A stretch of 64,000 nt of DNA from Lachnospiraceae bacterium (GCA_011959105.1 BLLU01000153.1:1-64000), one strand, 5' to 3'; numbered from the stretch's first letter, positions 10,536 to 19,356 are shown. Translations and numbers: made by a program. Notes: generated by a model from the letters alone, not told the origin.

Positions 10536-11699
10536 ATGGAAGTGTATTTAGATAATTCCGCAACCACAAGGGCGCTCCCCCAGGTGGCGGAACTGGTTAC
10601 TAAAATCATGTGCGAAGAGTACGGCAATCCCTCCAGCCTGCACCGCAAAGGTGTGGAGGCCGAGCAATATCTGCGCTATGCCAGAGAGACGCTGGCAGGT
10701 ATCCTGAAGGTTCAGACCAAGGAAATCCTTTTTACTTCGGGGGGGACGGAAGCCAACAATCTGGCGCTGATCGGCTGTGCCATGGCAAACCGCAGACAGG
10801 GCAATCATCTGATCACCACCCAGGTGGAACATCCGGCGGTGCTGCAGCCCATGCAGTATCTGGAGAGCCAGGGGTTCCAGGTCACTTACCTGCCTGTGGA
10901 CGCATGGGGGCGGATATCCCTGCAGGATCTGGAAAACGCCATCCGTCCCGAGACCATTCTGGTGTCCGTCATGCATACCAACAATGAAGTAGGGGCGCTG
11001 CAGCCTATCCAGGAGGCGGGGGCGCTGATCAAGCGGCGCAATCCGGCCATTCTGTTTCATGTGGACGCCGTCCAGGGATTCGGCAAGTGCAGAATCCAGC
11101 CCAGACGTATGCAGATTGACCTGCTCTCCGTGAGCAGTCATAAAATCCACGGCCCCAAGGGCGTGGGCTTTCTCTATGTGGGAGAGCGGGTGAAAATCCA
11201 GCCCATCGTCTACGGAGGGGGACAGCAGAAGAATATGCGCTCCGGCACGGAGAATGTGCCCGGCATCGCAGGGATGGCCAAGGCGGCGGAAATGATTTAT
11301 GCCCATCTGGACGAGGACACGGAGCGGCTGTATGAATTGAAAGAGTATTTTGTGGATCGGATCAGCCGGCTGGAAGGGATTCGGATCAACGGCATTCCCC
11401 AGGAGGGCTGCCGCGCCACGGCCCCCCATGTGGTGAGCGTATCCATTGCGGGGGTCCGCAGCGAAGTGATGCTGCACGCCCTGGAAGAGAAGGGGATCTA
11501 TGTGTCGGCAGGGAGCGCCTGCGCCTCCAACAAGCCTCAGACATCGGCCACCCTGAAAGCCATGAAGCTGCCCAAAGAATTGTGGGACAGCACCATTCGG
11601 TTCAGCTTTTCCGTCTATACCACCAGAGAAGAAATTGACTATACATTGGACATAATGTATGATATGATTCCTATGTTGAGAAAATACACGCGCCGATGA
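10536..11699 (+). CDS. Cysteine desulfurase (NifS/IscS-like)
   Basis: PLP enzyme that takes sulfur from cysteine and passes it on as persulfide. It begins VYLDNSATT, has the conserved His in QVEHPAVLQ, the PLP lysine K203 in SSHKIHGPKG, and the active-site cysteine in GSACASNKPQTSATL. 387 aa. The ATG at 10536 has an AGAGGGGAG site. It lies directly before thiI, the arrangement seen where a dedicated desulfurase supplies sulfur for tRNA 4-thiouridine (as YrvO or NifZ do for other thiolation enzymes), so ThiI is the likely acceptor. No iscU or sufB-type scaffold is nearby. Confidence 0.93.
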   Translation: MEVYLDNSATTRALPQVAELVTKIMCEEYGNPSSLHRKGVEAEQYLRYARETLAGILKVQTKEILFTSGGTEANNLALIGCAMANRRQGNHLITTQVEHPAVLQPMQYLESQGFQVTYLPVDAWGRISLQDLENAIRPETILVSVMHTNNEVGALQPIQEAGALIKRRNPAILFHVDAVQGFGKCRIQPRRMQIDLLSVSSHKIHGPKGVGFLYVGERVKIQPIVYGGGQQKNMRSGTENVPGIAGMAKAAEMIYAHLDEDTERLYELKEYFVDRISRLEGIRINGIPQEGCRATAPHVVSVSIAGVRSEVMLHALEEKGIYVSAGSACASNKPQTSATLKAMKLPKELWDSTIRFSFSVYTTREEIDYTLDIMYDMIPMLRKYTRR

Positions 11700-11828
11700 A
11701 GAGCCGGGAGCCGGGGGCCTGTTCCCCGGTATCCCTTTTCCCAAGACTTGAAAACAACAGGCAGAAAGTCTCAGGCGGAAAAGGCTTTGCCCCATGCTCC
11801 GGTGTGGGCAGGAGAAACGAGGAAAAGT

Positions 11829-13010
11829 ATGTTTACTGCATTTTTGATTAAATATGCCGAGATCGGCATAAAAGGGAGAAATCGGTATTTGTTTGAGGAC
11901 GCGCTGGTCCGGCAGATCAAATATGCTCTGAAGAGATGCGATGGTGCGTTTGAAATCCGAAAGACCATGGGGCGCATCTTCGTGGAGGCCCAGAGTGCCT
12001 TTGACTTTGACGAGACGGTGGAGCAGTTACGCAGGGTCTTCGGCATCTGGGGCATCTGCCCGGTGATCTATGTGGAGGACCAGGGCTGGGAGAAACTCTG
12101 CGGGGAAGTGGTGGCTTATCTGGGAGAGATGTATCCTGACAAAAACAAAACGTTTAAGGTCAATGCCCGGCGCAGCCGCAAGAACTATCCCAAGGATTCC
12201 ATGGAAATCAACCGGGATCTGGGTGAGGTGATCCTGGGGGCTTTCCCGGAGATGCGGGTGGATGTACACCGCCCGGACATCCTGCTGAACATCGAAGTGA
12301 GGGAAAAGATATATGTGTACTCCGAGACCATCCCCGGTCCCGGCGGTATGCCCGTGGGCACCGGCGGCAAGGCCATGCTGCTTCTCTCCGGGGGCATAGA
12401 CTCTCCGGTGGCCGGCTATATGGTAGCCAAGAGGGGGGTTAAAATCGACGCCGTGTATTTCCACGCGCCGCCCTATACCAGCGAACGCGCCAAACTGAAA
12501 GTGGTGGACCTGGCCAGGCTGGTGTCCCGCTATACGGGCCCCATCTATCTGCATGTGATTAATTTTACGGATATTCAGATGTATATCTATGAGAACGCGC
12601 CCCATGAGGAATTGACCATCATCATGCGCCGATATATGATGCGGATTGCGGAAGCCATCGCCAAAGAGACGGAGTGCCTGGGGCTGATTACCGGGGAGAG
12701 CATCGGACAGGTGGCCTCCCAGACCATGAGTTCCCTGATTGCCACCAATGAGGTGTGCGAACTGCCGGTGTACCGTCCTCTGATCGGCTTTGATAAGGAG
12801 GAAATCGTGGAGGTGGCCAAGAAGATTGATACCTATGAGACCTCCATACAGCCCTTTGAGGATTGCTGTACCATATTTGTGGCCAAGCATCCGGTGACCA
12901 AGCCCAATGTAAACATTATCCGTAAGCATGAGAGGCATATGGTGGAAAAATTGGAGGAATTGATGAAAACGGCCCTGGAGACGGACGAACTGATCATCGT
13001 TTCACAGTGA
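11829..13010 (+). CDS. thiI: tRNA 4-thiouridine synthetase ThiI
   Basis: ATP-dependent sulfurtransferase making s4U at tRNA position 8; in many bacteria also linked to thiamine thiazole. N-terminal ferredoxin-like and THUMP domains (about residues 1-165) are followed by a PP-loop ATPase with LLLSGGIDSPVAGYM and the AANN-like loop ITGESIGQVASQTM. It ends without the rhodanese domain found in E. coli ThiI, as is normal for Firmicutes (393 aa). Sulfur is expected from the desulfurase encoded just upstream. Start 11829 is supported by a GAGGAAA site and the family N terminus FLIKYAEIGIKGRNR. Confidence 0.95.
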   Translation: MFTAFLIKYAEIGIKGRNRYLFEDALVRQIKYALKRCDGAFEIRKTMGRIFVEAQSAFDFDETVEQLRRVFGIWGICPVIYVEDQGWEKLCGEVVAYLGEMYPDKNKTFKVNARRSRKNYPKDSMEINRDLGEVILGAFPEMRVDVHRPDILLNIEVREKIYVYSETIPGPGGMPVGTGGKAMLLLSGGIDSPVAGYMVAKRGVKIDAVYFHAPPYTSERAKLKVVDLARLVSRYTGPIYLHVINFTDIQMYIYENAPHEELTIIMRRYMMRIAEAIAKETECLGLITGESIGQVASQTMSSLIATNEVCELPVYRPLIGFDKEEIVEVAKKIDTYETSIQPFEDCCTIFVAKHPVTKPNVNIIRKHERHMVEKLEELMKTALETDELIIVSQ

Positions 13011-13075
13011 TAGGGACAAGTCCGGAAATGAAATCATACCGGGGCAGGGCCGGCGGTATGCATACAGAGATAATT

Positions 13076-13121
13076 ATGGCCCGGCCATGTATGTATCAAA
13101 TGCAGCCGGGCCATATTATTT
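13076..13121 (+). terminator. Terminator after thiI, probably bidirectional
   Basis: ATGGCCCGGC (13076-13085) pairs with GCCGGGCCAT (13105-13114) around a 19-nt loop, followed by ATTATTTG. It also lies just past the stop of the opposing HPr-like gene. Confidence 0.65.
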
Positions 13122-13133
13122 GTATCCGTGGCA

Positions 13134-13364
13134 TTACAATGTGTAAGGCGCCAGCGCCGCCAACACATCCTCCACATTTTCTTCGGCATGAATGTTCAGG
13201 TCGATGGGCTTGGACAGGTCCAGGCTGAAGATGCCCATGATGGACTTGGCGTCGATTACATATCTGCCTGACACCAGGTCAAAATCATAGTCAAACTTGG
13301 TGATGTCATTCACAAAGGACTTCACTTTGTCAATGGAATTAAGAGAAATCTGTATTGTTTTCAA
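13134..13364 (-). CDS. HPr-fold protein without the catalytic histidine
   Basis: A 76-aa HPr/PtsH-family domain. The TTG at 13364 is chosen as start: it has a strong AAGGAGG site 7 nt upstream and gives MKTIQISLNSIDKVK. Any longer form would run through that site and the promoter. The region around Ser46 of HPr is preserved (IDAKSIMGIFSLDLSKPI), but the N-terminal loop has no GIHARPA-type sequence and no histidine in the His15 position. It therefore cannot be an ordinary PTS phosphocarrier. A regulatory Crh-like role is possible but unproven. Own promoter, divergent from mtaB. Confidence 0.8.
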   Translation of the reverse strand: MKTIQISLNSIDKVKSFVNDITKFDYDFDLVSGRYVIDAKSIMGIFSLDLSKPIDLNIHAEENVEDVLAALAPYTL

Positions 13365-13404
13365 TGTTTCTACCTCCTTGCTGTTTTTCTTTGCTTCTGC
13401 TACC

Positions 13405-13433
13405 ATATTAATGGCAGCATGGGTAAAAGTCAA
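13405..13433 (-). promoter_or_regulatory. Promoter of the HPr-like gene
   Basis: Read on the - strand: TTGACT (13433-13428), 17-nt spacer, TAATAT (13410-13405), 41 nt before the TTG start. Confidence 0.65.
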
Positions 13434-13466
13434 GGAGAAAACAATACAAAAAAAGCGGGGAATCCT

Positions 13467-14849
13467 ATGAAAAATGTTGCATTTCACAATTTGGGCTGCA
13501 AGGTGAATTCCTACGAACTGGATTACGTGCGGCAAATCTTACAGGAGAAGGGGTACAATGTGGTCCCCTTTGAGGAAAAGGCCGATATCTATATTATCAA
13601 CACCTGCACGGTGACAAATATCGCGGACCGCAAGAGCCGTCAGATGCTGCACAGGGCCAGAGCGCTGAATCCCCGGGCGCTGGTAGTGGCCATGGGCTGC
13701 TATGTGCAGGCGGGCCAGGAGGAAGCGCTTCGGGACGCCTGTATTGACCTGGCCATCGGGAATAACCGGAAGAAAGACGTGGTTCGGATTCTGGAAGAAT
13801 ATCTGGAAAGCGAGTCTCTCCGGACAGAACCAATGTGCCGCAAAACGCTGGACGGCAGCACGGTCATAGATATAGGCCATACCCGGGAATATGAGGAGAT
13901 GCAGCTTAAACAATCGGCGGAGCACACCAGGGCCTATGTGAAGATTCAGGACGGCTGCAACCAGTTTTGCAGCTATTGTGTCATTCCTTACGCCAGAGGG
14001 CGGGTGCGCAGCCGTTTCCGGGAGGATGTGCTGCGGGAAGTCCGGGGGATGGCGGCGGCAGGTTACCGGGAAGTGGTATTGACGGGAATTCATATCAGTT
14101 CCTACGGCATCGACCAGGTCAGGGAGGGGCAGACCCCTTCGGAAGACTACGGGGGGAGATCCCGGCTGATCGAACTGGTGGAAGAAATACAGAAAGTGGA
14201 GGGGCTTGAGCGGATTCGGCTGGGTTCTCTGGAACCCCGGATTGTGACGGAGGATTTTGCGGCGCGCCTGGCGGCCTGTGACAAAGTATGTCCCCATTTT
14301 CACCTGTCTTTGCAGAGCGGCTGTGATGCTACGCTGAAACGGATGAATAGACATTATACCGCCGGGGAATACTTACAGAGTGTAGAACGATTGCGCAGGA
14401 CTTTTACATATCCCGCCATCACCACGGATGTGATTGTGGGCTTTCCCGGGGAGACGGAGGAGGATTTTGAGGTTTGCAGAAGATTCCTGGAGCAGGCAGG
14501 ATTATATGAAATGCATATCTTTAAGTACTCCCGGCGCAGGGGAACCGTGGCCGACCGACTGCCGGACCAACTGACGGATGCGGTGAAAACCCGACGCAGC
14601 GCCCTGCTGCAGCAGCTGGAGAAGGAACAGTCCCGGGCTTTCCGCAGCAGATACATAGGGCGGGAAGCGGAAGTTCTGTTTGAGGAGACCAGGGAACTGG
14701 GCGGGAGCCTTTGCCAGGTGGGGTACACCAGAGACTATGTCCGGGTGGCGCTGCCCGGCGCGCAGCCCCTGCAGGGCAGCCTGGGACTGGTGCGGATCAG
14801 CGGTTTTCTCACGGAGGAGGTAATGCTGGCACAGCCTTTACAGCTTTGA
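13467..14849 (+). CDS. mtaB: tRNA t6A37 methylthiotransferase MtaB
   Basis: Radical SAM methylthiotransferase that converts t6A37 to ms2t6A37 in tRNAs reading ANN codons. The N-terminal UPF0004 cluster-binding domain has HNLGCKVNSYE, NTCTVTN and MGCYVQ. The radical SAM motif is DGCNQFCSYCVIPYARGRVRSR, followed by a C-terminal TRAM region. 460 aa, full length. Start at ATG 13467 with a GCGGGGAA site; a longer in-frame form to 13419 would run into the divergent promoter. Confidence 0.95.
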   Translation: MKNVAFHNLGCKVNSYELDYVRQILQEKGYNVVPFEEKADIYIINTCTVTNIADRKSRQMLHRARALNPRALVVAMGCYVQAGQEEALRDACIDLAIGNNRKKDVVRILEEYLESESLRTEPMCRKTLDGSTVIDIGHTREYEEMQLKQSAEHTRAYVKIQDGCNQFCSYCVIPYARGRVRSRFREDVLREVRGMAAAGYREVVLTGIHISSYGIDQVREGQTPSEDYGGRSRLIELVEEIQKVEGLERIRLGSLEPRIVTEDFAARLAACDKVCPHFHLSLQSGCDATLKRMNRHYTAGEYLQSVERLRRTFTYPAITTDVIVGFPGETEEDFEVCRRFLEQAGLYEMHIFKYSRRRGTVADRLPDQLTDAVKTRRSALLQQLEKEQSRAFRSRYIGREAEVLFEETRELGGSLCQVGYTRDYVRVALPGAQPLQGSLGLVRISGFLTEEVMLAQPLQL

Positions 14850-14850
14850 C

Positions 14851-14879
14851 TTGAAATTTTCTGACAAATAGAGTATGAT
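14851..14879 (+). promoter_or_regulatory. Promoter of the ireB-ruvX operon
   Basis: TTGAAA (14851-14856), 17 nt, TATGAT (14874-14879), directly after the mtaB stop and 34 nt before ireB. Confidence 0.65.
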
Positions 14880-14912
14880 TAGAAAATAGCAGGATACATT
14901 CGTGGAGGACAT

Positions 14913-15179
14913 ATGCAGGATTTAGGGAATACACAATACTTTAAAGTACAGACAGAGCCGGAGAAAGGCGTAAAAGTAATCCTTTCCACCGTATATGAAG
15001 CGCTGACGGAAAAGGGGTATGACCCGGTCAACCAGATCGTGGGATATATCATGAGCGGGGACCCCACTTATATCACCAGTCACAAGAGCGCCCGCAGCCT
15101 GATTATGAAAGTGGAGCGGGACGAGATTGTGGAGGAATTGCTGACCGAGTATATCCGCCATAACCAGTGGCATGCCTAG
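14913..15179 (+). CDS. ireB: IreB family regulatory protein (UPF0297)
   Basis: Small cytoplasmic protein of 88 aa, homologous to IreB of Enterococcus, a substrate of the PASTA kinase IreK that affects cephalosporin resistance. The family signature is clear: an N-terminal phosphoacceptor-region NTQYFKV, then [29 protein letters not shown] and a C-terminal IRHNQWHA. In many Firmicutes it precedes ruvX and the DUF1292 gene exactly as here, 14 nt before ruvX. Confidence 0.93.
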   Translation: MQDLGNTQYFKVQTEPEKGVKVILSTVYEALTEKGYDPVNQIVGYIMSGDPTYITSHKSARSLIMKVERDEIVEELLTEYIRHNQWHA

Positions 15180-15193
15180 GCAGGGGGATTGTT

Positions 15194-15655
15194 ATGCGTA
15201 TTATGGGGCTTGATTTCGGGTCAAAGACAGTGGGGGTGGCCGTCAGTGATCCGTTGGGCATCACGGCCCAGGGGCTGGAGATTATTCGGCGCAAGGAGGA
15301 GAACAAGCTGCGGCAGACCTATGCCAGAATAGAGGAATTGATTGTGGAGTACCAGGTGGAGGAGATTGTACTGGGACTGCCCAGGAACATGAATGCCACG
15401 GAAGGCGAGCGGGCAGGACTCACCAGGGAATTCAGAGATGGGCTGGAGCGCAGGACAGGCCTTCCTGTGACACTCTGGGACGAGAGACTGACCACAGTGG
15501 CGGCGGACAAGGCCATGATGGAGGCCGGCATCCGCAGGGAACATCGCAGGGACTATGTGGATATGATTGCCGCAAGCCTGATCCTGCAGGGCTTTCTGGA
15601 CTATCGGGCCATGGGAAAAGAGGCTGACAGGAGGGACGGCGGCTCCGGGGAGTGA
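15194..15655 (+). CDS. ruvX: Holliday junction resolvase-like RuvX (YqgF)
   Basis: RNase H-fold nuclease of the YqgF family, implicated in rRNA processing and possibly Holliday junction resolution. Family motifs: [19 protein letters not shown], the second-strand [23 protein letters not shown] and the C-terminal [17 protein letters not shown]. 153 aa from ATG 15194, which has an AGGGGG site. Some annotation pipelines extend the start by nine codons into the end of ireB; this is not supported by a ribosome binding site. Confidence 0.94.
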   Translation: MRIMGLDFGSKTVGVAVSDPLGITAQGLEIIRRKEENKLRQTYARIEELIVEYQVEEIVLGLPRNMNATEGERAGLTREFRDGLERRTGLPVTLWDERLTTVAADKAMMEAGIRREHRRDYVDMIAASLILQGFLDYRAMGKEADRRDGGSGE

Positions 15656-15698
15656 GAGGCCGTGGGCCGGTCCCGGAATGCATTTAAGGAGGAAAAAT

Positions 15699-15962
15699 TT
15701 GGGAAAATTGGAGAAGGTAACCTTTCATCCTGACGGTGAAGCACCGGTGGATTTTTTCGTGTTGGAACAGACCAGGATCGGAGGTTATAGCTATATCCTG
15801 GTGACGGATTCTGAGGATGGCGACGGGGAGGCTCTGATCCTCAAGGATACATCCCGGGACGGGGAAGAGGAAAGCGTGTTTGTCATCGTGTCGGACGACG
15901 AGGAATTGCGGGCAGTGGCCGGCGTATTTGAGAACATGCTGGAAGATGTGGAGTTAGTGTAG
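15699..15962 (+). CDS. DUF1292 family protein (YrzB-like)
   Basis: 87-aa acidic protein of unknown function, conserved next to ireB and ruvX in Firmicutes. It has the FFVLEQTRIGGYSYILVTD core. The TTG at 15699 is preferred over the ATG at 15678, because a textbook AAGGAGG lies at 15686-15692, inside the longer version and 6 nt from the TTG. It probably belongs to the ireB-ruvX transcript. Confidence 0.9.
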   Translation: MGKLEKVTFHPDGEAPVDFFVLEQTRIGGYSYILVTDSEDGDGEALILKDTSRDGEEESVFVIVSDDEELRAVAGVFENMLEDVELV

Positions 15963-16047
15963 AATTCAACGACGCTCCCGGACAGGGGGGCTTTATATTT
16001 CGGGAAAACCCGTAATATGCATGTAGTGAAAATTTGGAGGAATATCA

Positions 16048-17730
16048 TTGAATAGGAAAAAAGAGAATAAGAGCGAAGGCACATCCAGACTGAAGATCAT
16101 CCCTCTGGGCGGCCTGGAGCAGATTGGTATGAACATTACTGCCTTTGAGTATGAAGACAGTATTATTGTGGTGGACTGCGGACTGGCATTCCCGGCGGAC
16201 GATATGCTGGGCATAGACCTGGTGATCCCGGATATCACTTATCTGAAGGATAATGTGGACAAGGTAAAGGGCTTCGTGATCACCCACGGGCATGAGGATC
16301 ATATCGGTGCTCTGCCCTATGTATTGAAAGAGATTAATGTGCCCGTGTACGCCACCCGGCTGACCATGGGCATTATCGAGAACAAGCTGAAAGAGCATAA
16401 TCTGATGAAGGGCACCAAGCGCAAGGTAGTGAAGTTCGGGCAGTCCATCAACCTGGGACAGTTCCGTGTGGAGTATATCAAGACCAACCACAGCATCGTG
16501 GACGCGGCGGCTCTGGCCATCTACTCTCCTGCGGGCACGGTGGTGCACACCGGCGATTTCAAGGTGGATTACACGCCTGTATTCGGCGATGCCATTGATC
16601 TGACCCGCTTTGCGGAGATCGGCAAGAAAGGTGTGCTGGCGCTGATGTGCGAATCCACCAATGCGGAGCGGCCGGGTTTCACCCCCTCCGAACGCACGGT
16701 GGGCAAGACCTTCGACACATTGTTTGAGGAGCATAAGAACACCCGTATTTTTGTGGCAACCTTTGCGTCCAATGTGGACAGGGTGCAGCAGATCATCAAT
16801 TCGGCCTACAAGTTTGGCCGCAAGGTGGTGGTGGAAGGCCGCAGCATGGTGAATGTGATTGAGACCGCCATTAACCTGGGCTGCATCAATATCCCGGAAA
16901 ACACGCTGATAGAGATTGACAAGCTGAAGAATTATCCGGACGAACAGCAGGTGATCATCACCACGGGCAGTCAGGGAGAGAGCATGGCAGCCCTGAGCCG
17001 TATGGCCGGAGATATGCACAAGAAAATCACCATCGGCCACGGGGATACGGTTATCCTTTCTTCCAGTCCCATACCGGGCAATGAGAAAGCGGTGACCAAA
17101 ATCATCAACGAACTGCTGCGCAAGGGAGCGGATGTGATTTTCCAGGACACCCATGTGTCCGGACATGCCTGCCAGGAGGAGATCAAACTGATCTATACTC
17201 TGGTGCATCCCAAATACTCTATCCCGGTGCACGGGGAGTATAAGCATCTGAAGGCCCAGGCCAGAATCGCGGAGAATCTGGGCATTGACAAGAACAATAT
17301 TTTCATCCTTTCCTCCGGTGACGTGCTGGAACTGGATGATAAAAAGGCCAGCGTTACAGGGCATGTCCCCGTGGGAAGCATCCTGGTGGACGGCCTGGGC
17401 GTGGGCGACGTGGGCAATGTGGTACTGCGGGACAGGCAGCATCTGGCGGAGGACGGCATCCTGATCGTGGTCATGAGCCTGGACAAGTACAGCGGTCAGC
17501 TGGCGGCCGGGCCGGATATCGTATCCAGAGGATTTGTCTATGTGAGAGAGTCGGACGAGTTGATGGAGGAAGCGCGCCATGTGGTGGACAACGCGCTCTC
17601 CGGCTGCATTGACCGTGGGATCACGGACTGGGGCAAACTCAAGAGCACCACGAAAGACGTGCTGGGCGAATATGTATGGAAAAAGACCAAGAGACGTCCC
17701 ATGATCCTGCCCATCATTATGGAAGTGTAG
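16048..17730 (+). CDS. Ribonuclease J
   Basis: Metallo-beta-lactamase/beta-CASP ribonuclease with endonuclease and 5'-3' exonuclease activity, central to mRNA turnover and rRNA maturation in Firmicutes. The metal site HGHEDHIGALPY is present, followed by HTGDFKVDY, the beta-CASP motifs (ITTGSQGE; HVSGHA) and the IPVHGEYKHL motif, then the C-terminal domain. 560 aa. Translation starts at TTG 16048 with GGAGG seven nt upstream. Whether it is RNase J1 or J2 cannot be told, as only one copy is visible. Confidence 0.95.
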   Translation: MNRKKENKSEGTSRLKIIPLGGLEQIGMNITAFEYEDSIIVVDCGLAFPADDMLGIDLVIPDITYLKDNVDKVKGFVITHGHEDHIGALPYVLKEINVPVYATRLTMGIIENKLKEHNLMKGTKRKVVKFGQSINLGQFRVEYIKTNHSIVDAAALAIYSPAGTVVHTGDFKVDYTPVFGDAIDLTRFAEIGKKGVLALMCESTNAERPGFTPSERTVGKTFDTLFEEHKNTRIFVATFASNVDRVQQIINSAYKFGRKVVVEGRSMVNVIETAINLGCINIPENTLIEIDKLKNYPDEQQVIITTGSQGESMAALSRMAGDMHKKITIGHGDTVILSSSPIPGNEKAVTKIINELLRKGADVIFQDTHVSGHACQEEIKLIYTLVHPKYSIPVHGEYKHLKAQARIAENLGIDKNNIFILSSGDVLELDDKKASVTGHVPVGSILVDGLGVGDVGNVVLRDRQHLAEDGILIVVMSLDKYSGQLAAGPDIVSRGFVYVRESDELMEEARHVVDNALSGCIDRGITDWGKLKSTTKDVLGEYVWKKTKRRPMILPIIMEV

Positions 17731-17775
17731 AAAAATCGGCGTATATGCCCGCGGAGCGGGCGGACAGGAGTTGAG

Positions 17776-18105
17776 ATGAAGCTGGAAGGATGTCTGGAGC
17801 AGGCCGTTGAGGCCTTGGTCGGCGCGATAAAGGGATCGGATGCATATGGAAAATATCTGTCCGCGCTTGCGGCGGTAAAACAGCAGCCAGAGCTGAAACA
17901 GCAGATCGACCGGTTCCGCCGGGAGAATTATATCATGCAGAACACCGGCGATATGGCATTTGAACGGATTGAACAGTTTGAGAGGGAGTACTCGGACTTT
18001 CGGGAGAACCCCCTGGTGTCGGATTTTCTGGCGGCGGAACTGGCCCTGTGCCGCACAATCCAGCAGATTAACTTTAATATTACGGAAGCATTGGATTTTG
18101 AGTAG
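17776..18105 (+). CDS. YlbF/YmcA family regulator
   Basis: 109-aa all-helical protein of the YlbF/YmcA (Com_YlbF) family. In Bacillus these proteins form a complex that promotes RNase Y-dependent RNA processing, competence and biofilm formation. The sequence shows the AYGKYLSALAAVKQQPELKQQID helix and the NPLVSDFLAAELALCRTIQQI helix, the typical two-helix pattern. It lies 45 nt after RNase J, fitting a role in RNA processing. Start ATG 17776 with AGGAG. Confidence 0.85.
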   Translation: MKLEGCLEQAVEALVGAIKGSDAYGKYLSALAAVKQQPELKQQIDRFRRENYIMQNTGDMAFERIEQFEREYSDFRENPLVSDFLAAELALCRTIQQINFNITEALDFE

Positions 18106-18123
18106 GGAACAGGTGATACAGGC

Positions 18124-18621
18124 ATGAATGCAAAAACTCTGATAGCTGCGGTATGCGGCACAATATTGAAGGTGGCGGCGGCGGCCCTGATCATCATGAT
18201 GATCTATCGCGGCGCCATCATGGCTTATGACTACGGTTACAGGATCTTTGAGGAACCTGCCATTTCTGCCGGGGAGGGGCGGGCGGTCAGCGTGACCGTC
18301 ACGGAAGACATGTCTGCCGGCGAAATGGGGCGGCTGTTCCTGAGCAAGGGGCTGATCCGGGACGACAGGCTGTTTGTGTTACAGTACTATCTGTCCGAAT
18401 TTCGAAAGGATTTGAAAACGGGAGATTTTGAACTGAGCACCGCCATGACGGTGGAGGAGATGATGGAAGCCATGACAAAGGAGCCGGCAGTGCCCACGCC
18501 GGAGCCTGCGGGCATGGATGATCTGCCCCAGGACGTCCTGGATCCGGGGCCGGAGTCCGGCGGCGACGACCAGCCGGAGGGTGACCAGGACGGAGGCGGA
18601 ACCCCCCAGGGGGCCGAATAA
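18124..18621 (+). CDS. MltG-like membrane protein without catalytic domain
   Basis: 165 aa. One N-terminal transmembrane segment (about residues 8-30), then a small extracytoplasmic domain (VSVTVTEDMSAGEMGRLFL and what follows) that resembles the LysM-like N-terminal part of the endolytic transglycosylase MltG/YrrL. The tail is an acidic Pro/Gly/Asp-rich stretch. The catalytic YceG domain with its glutamate is missing. In Bacillus the same position (between the DUF1292 gene and trmR) carries full-length yrrL, so this is probably the local ortholog in reduced form, as is common in Lachnospiraceae. It may bind peptidoglycan or partner a divisome protein. Confidence 0.75.
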   Translation: MNAKTLIAAVCGTILKVAAAALIIMMIYRGAIMAYDYGYRIFEEPAISAGEGRAVSVTVTEDMSAGEMGRLFLSKGLIRDDRLFVLQYYLSEFRKDLKTGDFELSTAMTVEEMMEAMTKEPAVPTPEPAGMDDLPQDVLDPGPESGGDDQPEGDQDGGGTPQGAE

Positions 18622-18625
18622 CTGC

Positions 18626-19270
18626 ATGATTGTTAATGAGAGATTGGTTGCCTTTATTAATTCGTTTGATAAAGGCAACACGCCTTTTTTGGATAAATTG
18701 GAAAAGGACGCGCATGAGGCGGGGGTTCCCATCATACGCAGAGAGACCCAGAGCCTGTTAAAGTTCCTGCTGACAGCCCACCGCCCCGGCAGGATTCTGG
18801 AGGTGGGCGCCGCGGTGGGTTACTCGGCGCTTTTTATGTGTGAATACGGGCCGGAAGGCTGTCATGTCACCACCATCGAAAAATATGATAAATGGGCGGC
18901 CCAGGCCAGGGAAAATTTCACCGGGGCCGGGCGGCAGCGGCAGATTACACTGCTGGAGGGGGACGCCGCGGAGGTCCTGAAGGGGTTGGAAGATCAATAC
19001 GACCTGGTGTTTATGGATGCGGCCAAGGCACAGTACATATATTTCCTGCCCCAAGTGCTGCGGCTTATGCCTCCGGGCGGTCTGCTGGTATCGGACAATG
19101 TGCTGCAGGACGGAGATGTGCTGGAGTCCCGGTTTGCCGTGACCCGCCGCAACCGCACCATCCATGCCCGGATGAGGGAGTATTTGTTTGAACTGACCCA
19201 TCATCCCGGACTGGAGACCTGCATCCTTCCGGTGGGGGACGGAGTGACCCTCAGCGTGAAGCATATTTAG
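18626..19270 (+). CDS. trmR: tRNA 5-hydroxyuridine methyltransferase TrmR-like
   Basis: Class I SAM methyltransferase of the O-methyltransferase (YrrM) family that makes mo5U from ho5U at tRNA position 34. Motifs: ILEVGAAVGYSALFM (SAM), the acidic TTIEKYD, and the metal/catalytic stretch LVFMDAAKAQY with LLVSDNVLQDGDV. 214 aa from ATG 18626, starting five nt after the MltG-like stop. The next gene is a U32 protein of the hydroxylase type, as in Bacillus yrrM-yrrN-yrrO, which supports the tRNA role over a generic catechol methyltransferase. Confidence 0.85.
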   Translation: MIVNERLVAFINSFDKGNTPFLDKLEKDAHEAGVPIIRRETQSLLKFLLTAHRPGRILEVGAAVGYSALFMCEYGPEGCHVTTIEKYDKWAAQARENFTGAGRQRQITLLEGDAAEVLKGLEDQYDLVFMDAAKAQYIYFLPQVLRLMPPGGLLVSDNVLQDGDVLESRFAVTRRNRTIHARMREYLFELTHHPGLETCILPVGDGVTLSVKHI

Positions 19271-19278
19271 CTGGACAG

Positions 19279-19342
19279 GTGAAGTTGTAGAACTTCACCC
19301 TTTAGTGCCGTTGCGCAGCGACTGGGAGATCAGAAGATCTCC
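19279..19342 (+). other. Pair of small stem-loops between trmR and trhP
   Basis: GTGAAGTT-GTAG-AACTTCAC (19279-19298) and GGAGATC-AGAA-GATCTCC (19325-19342) are both perfect, with the near-palindrome CGTTGCGCAGCG between them. The second stem ends 15 nt before the U32 gene and could affect its translation. No long T run follows either stem, though CCCTTTAG after the first is weakly terminator-like. Confidence 0.6.
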
Positions 19343-19356
19343 ATTAGGAGGAATAT

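Noticed and set aside
16045..17580. 511-residue frame opposite the RNase J gene
   Set aside because: His/Gln-rich antisense artefact of the conserved gene; no start signal.
18626..19270. Catechol-type O-methyltransferase
   Set aside because: Family alone allows it, but position next to the U32 tRNA hydroxylation gene favours TrmR.
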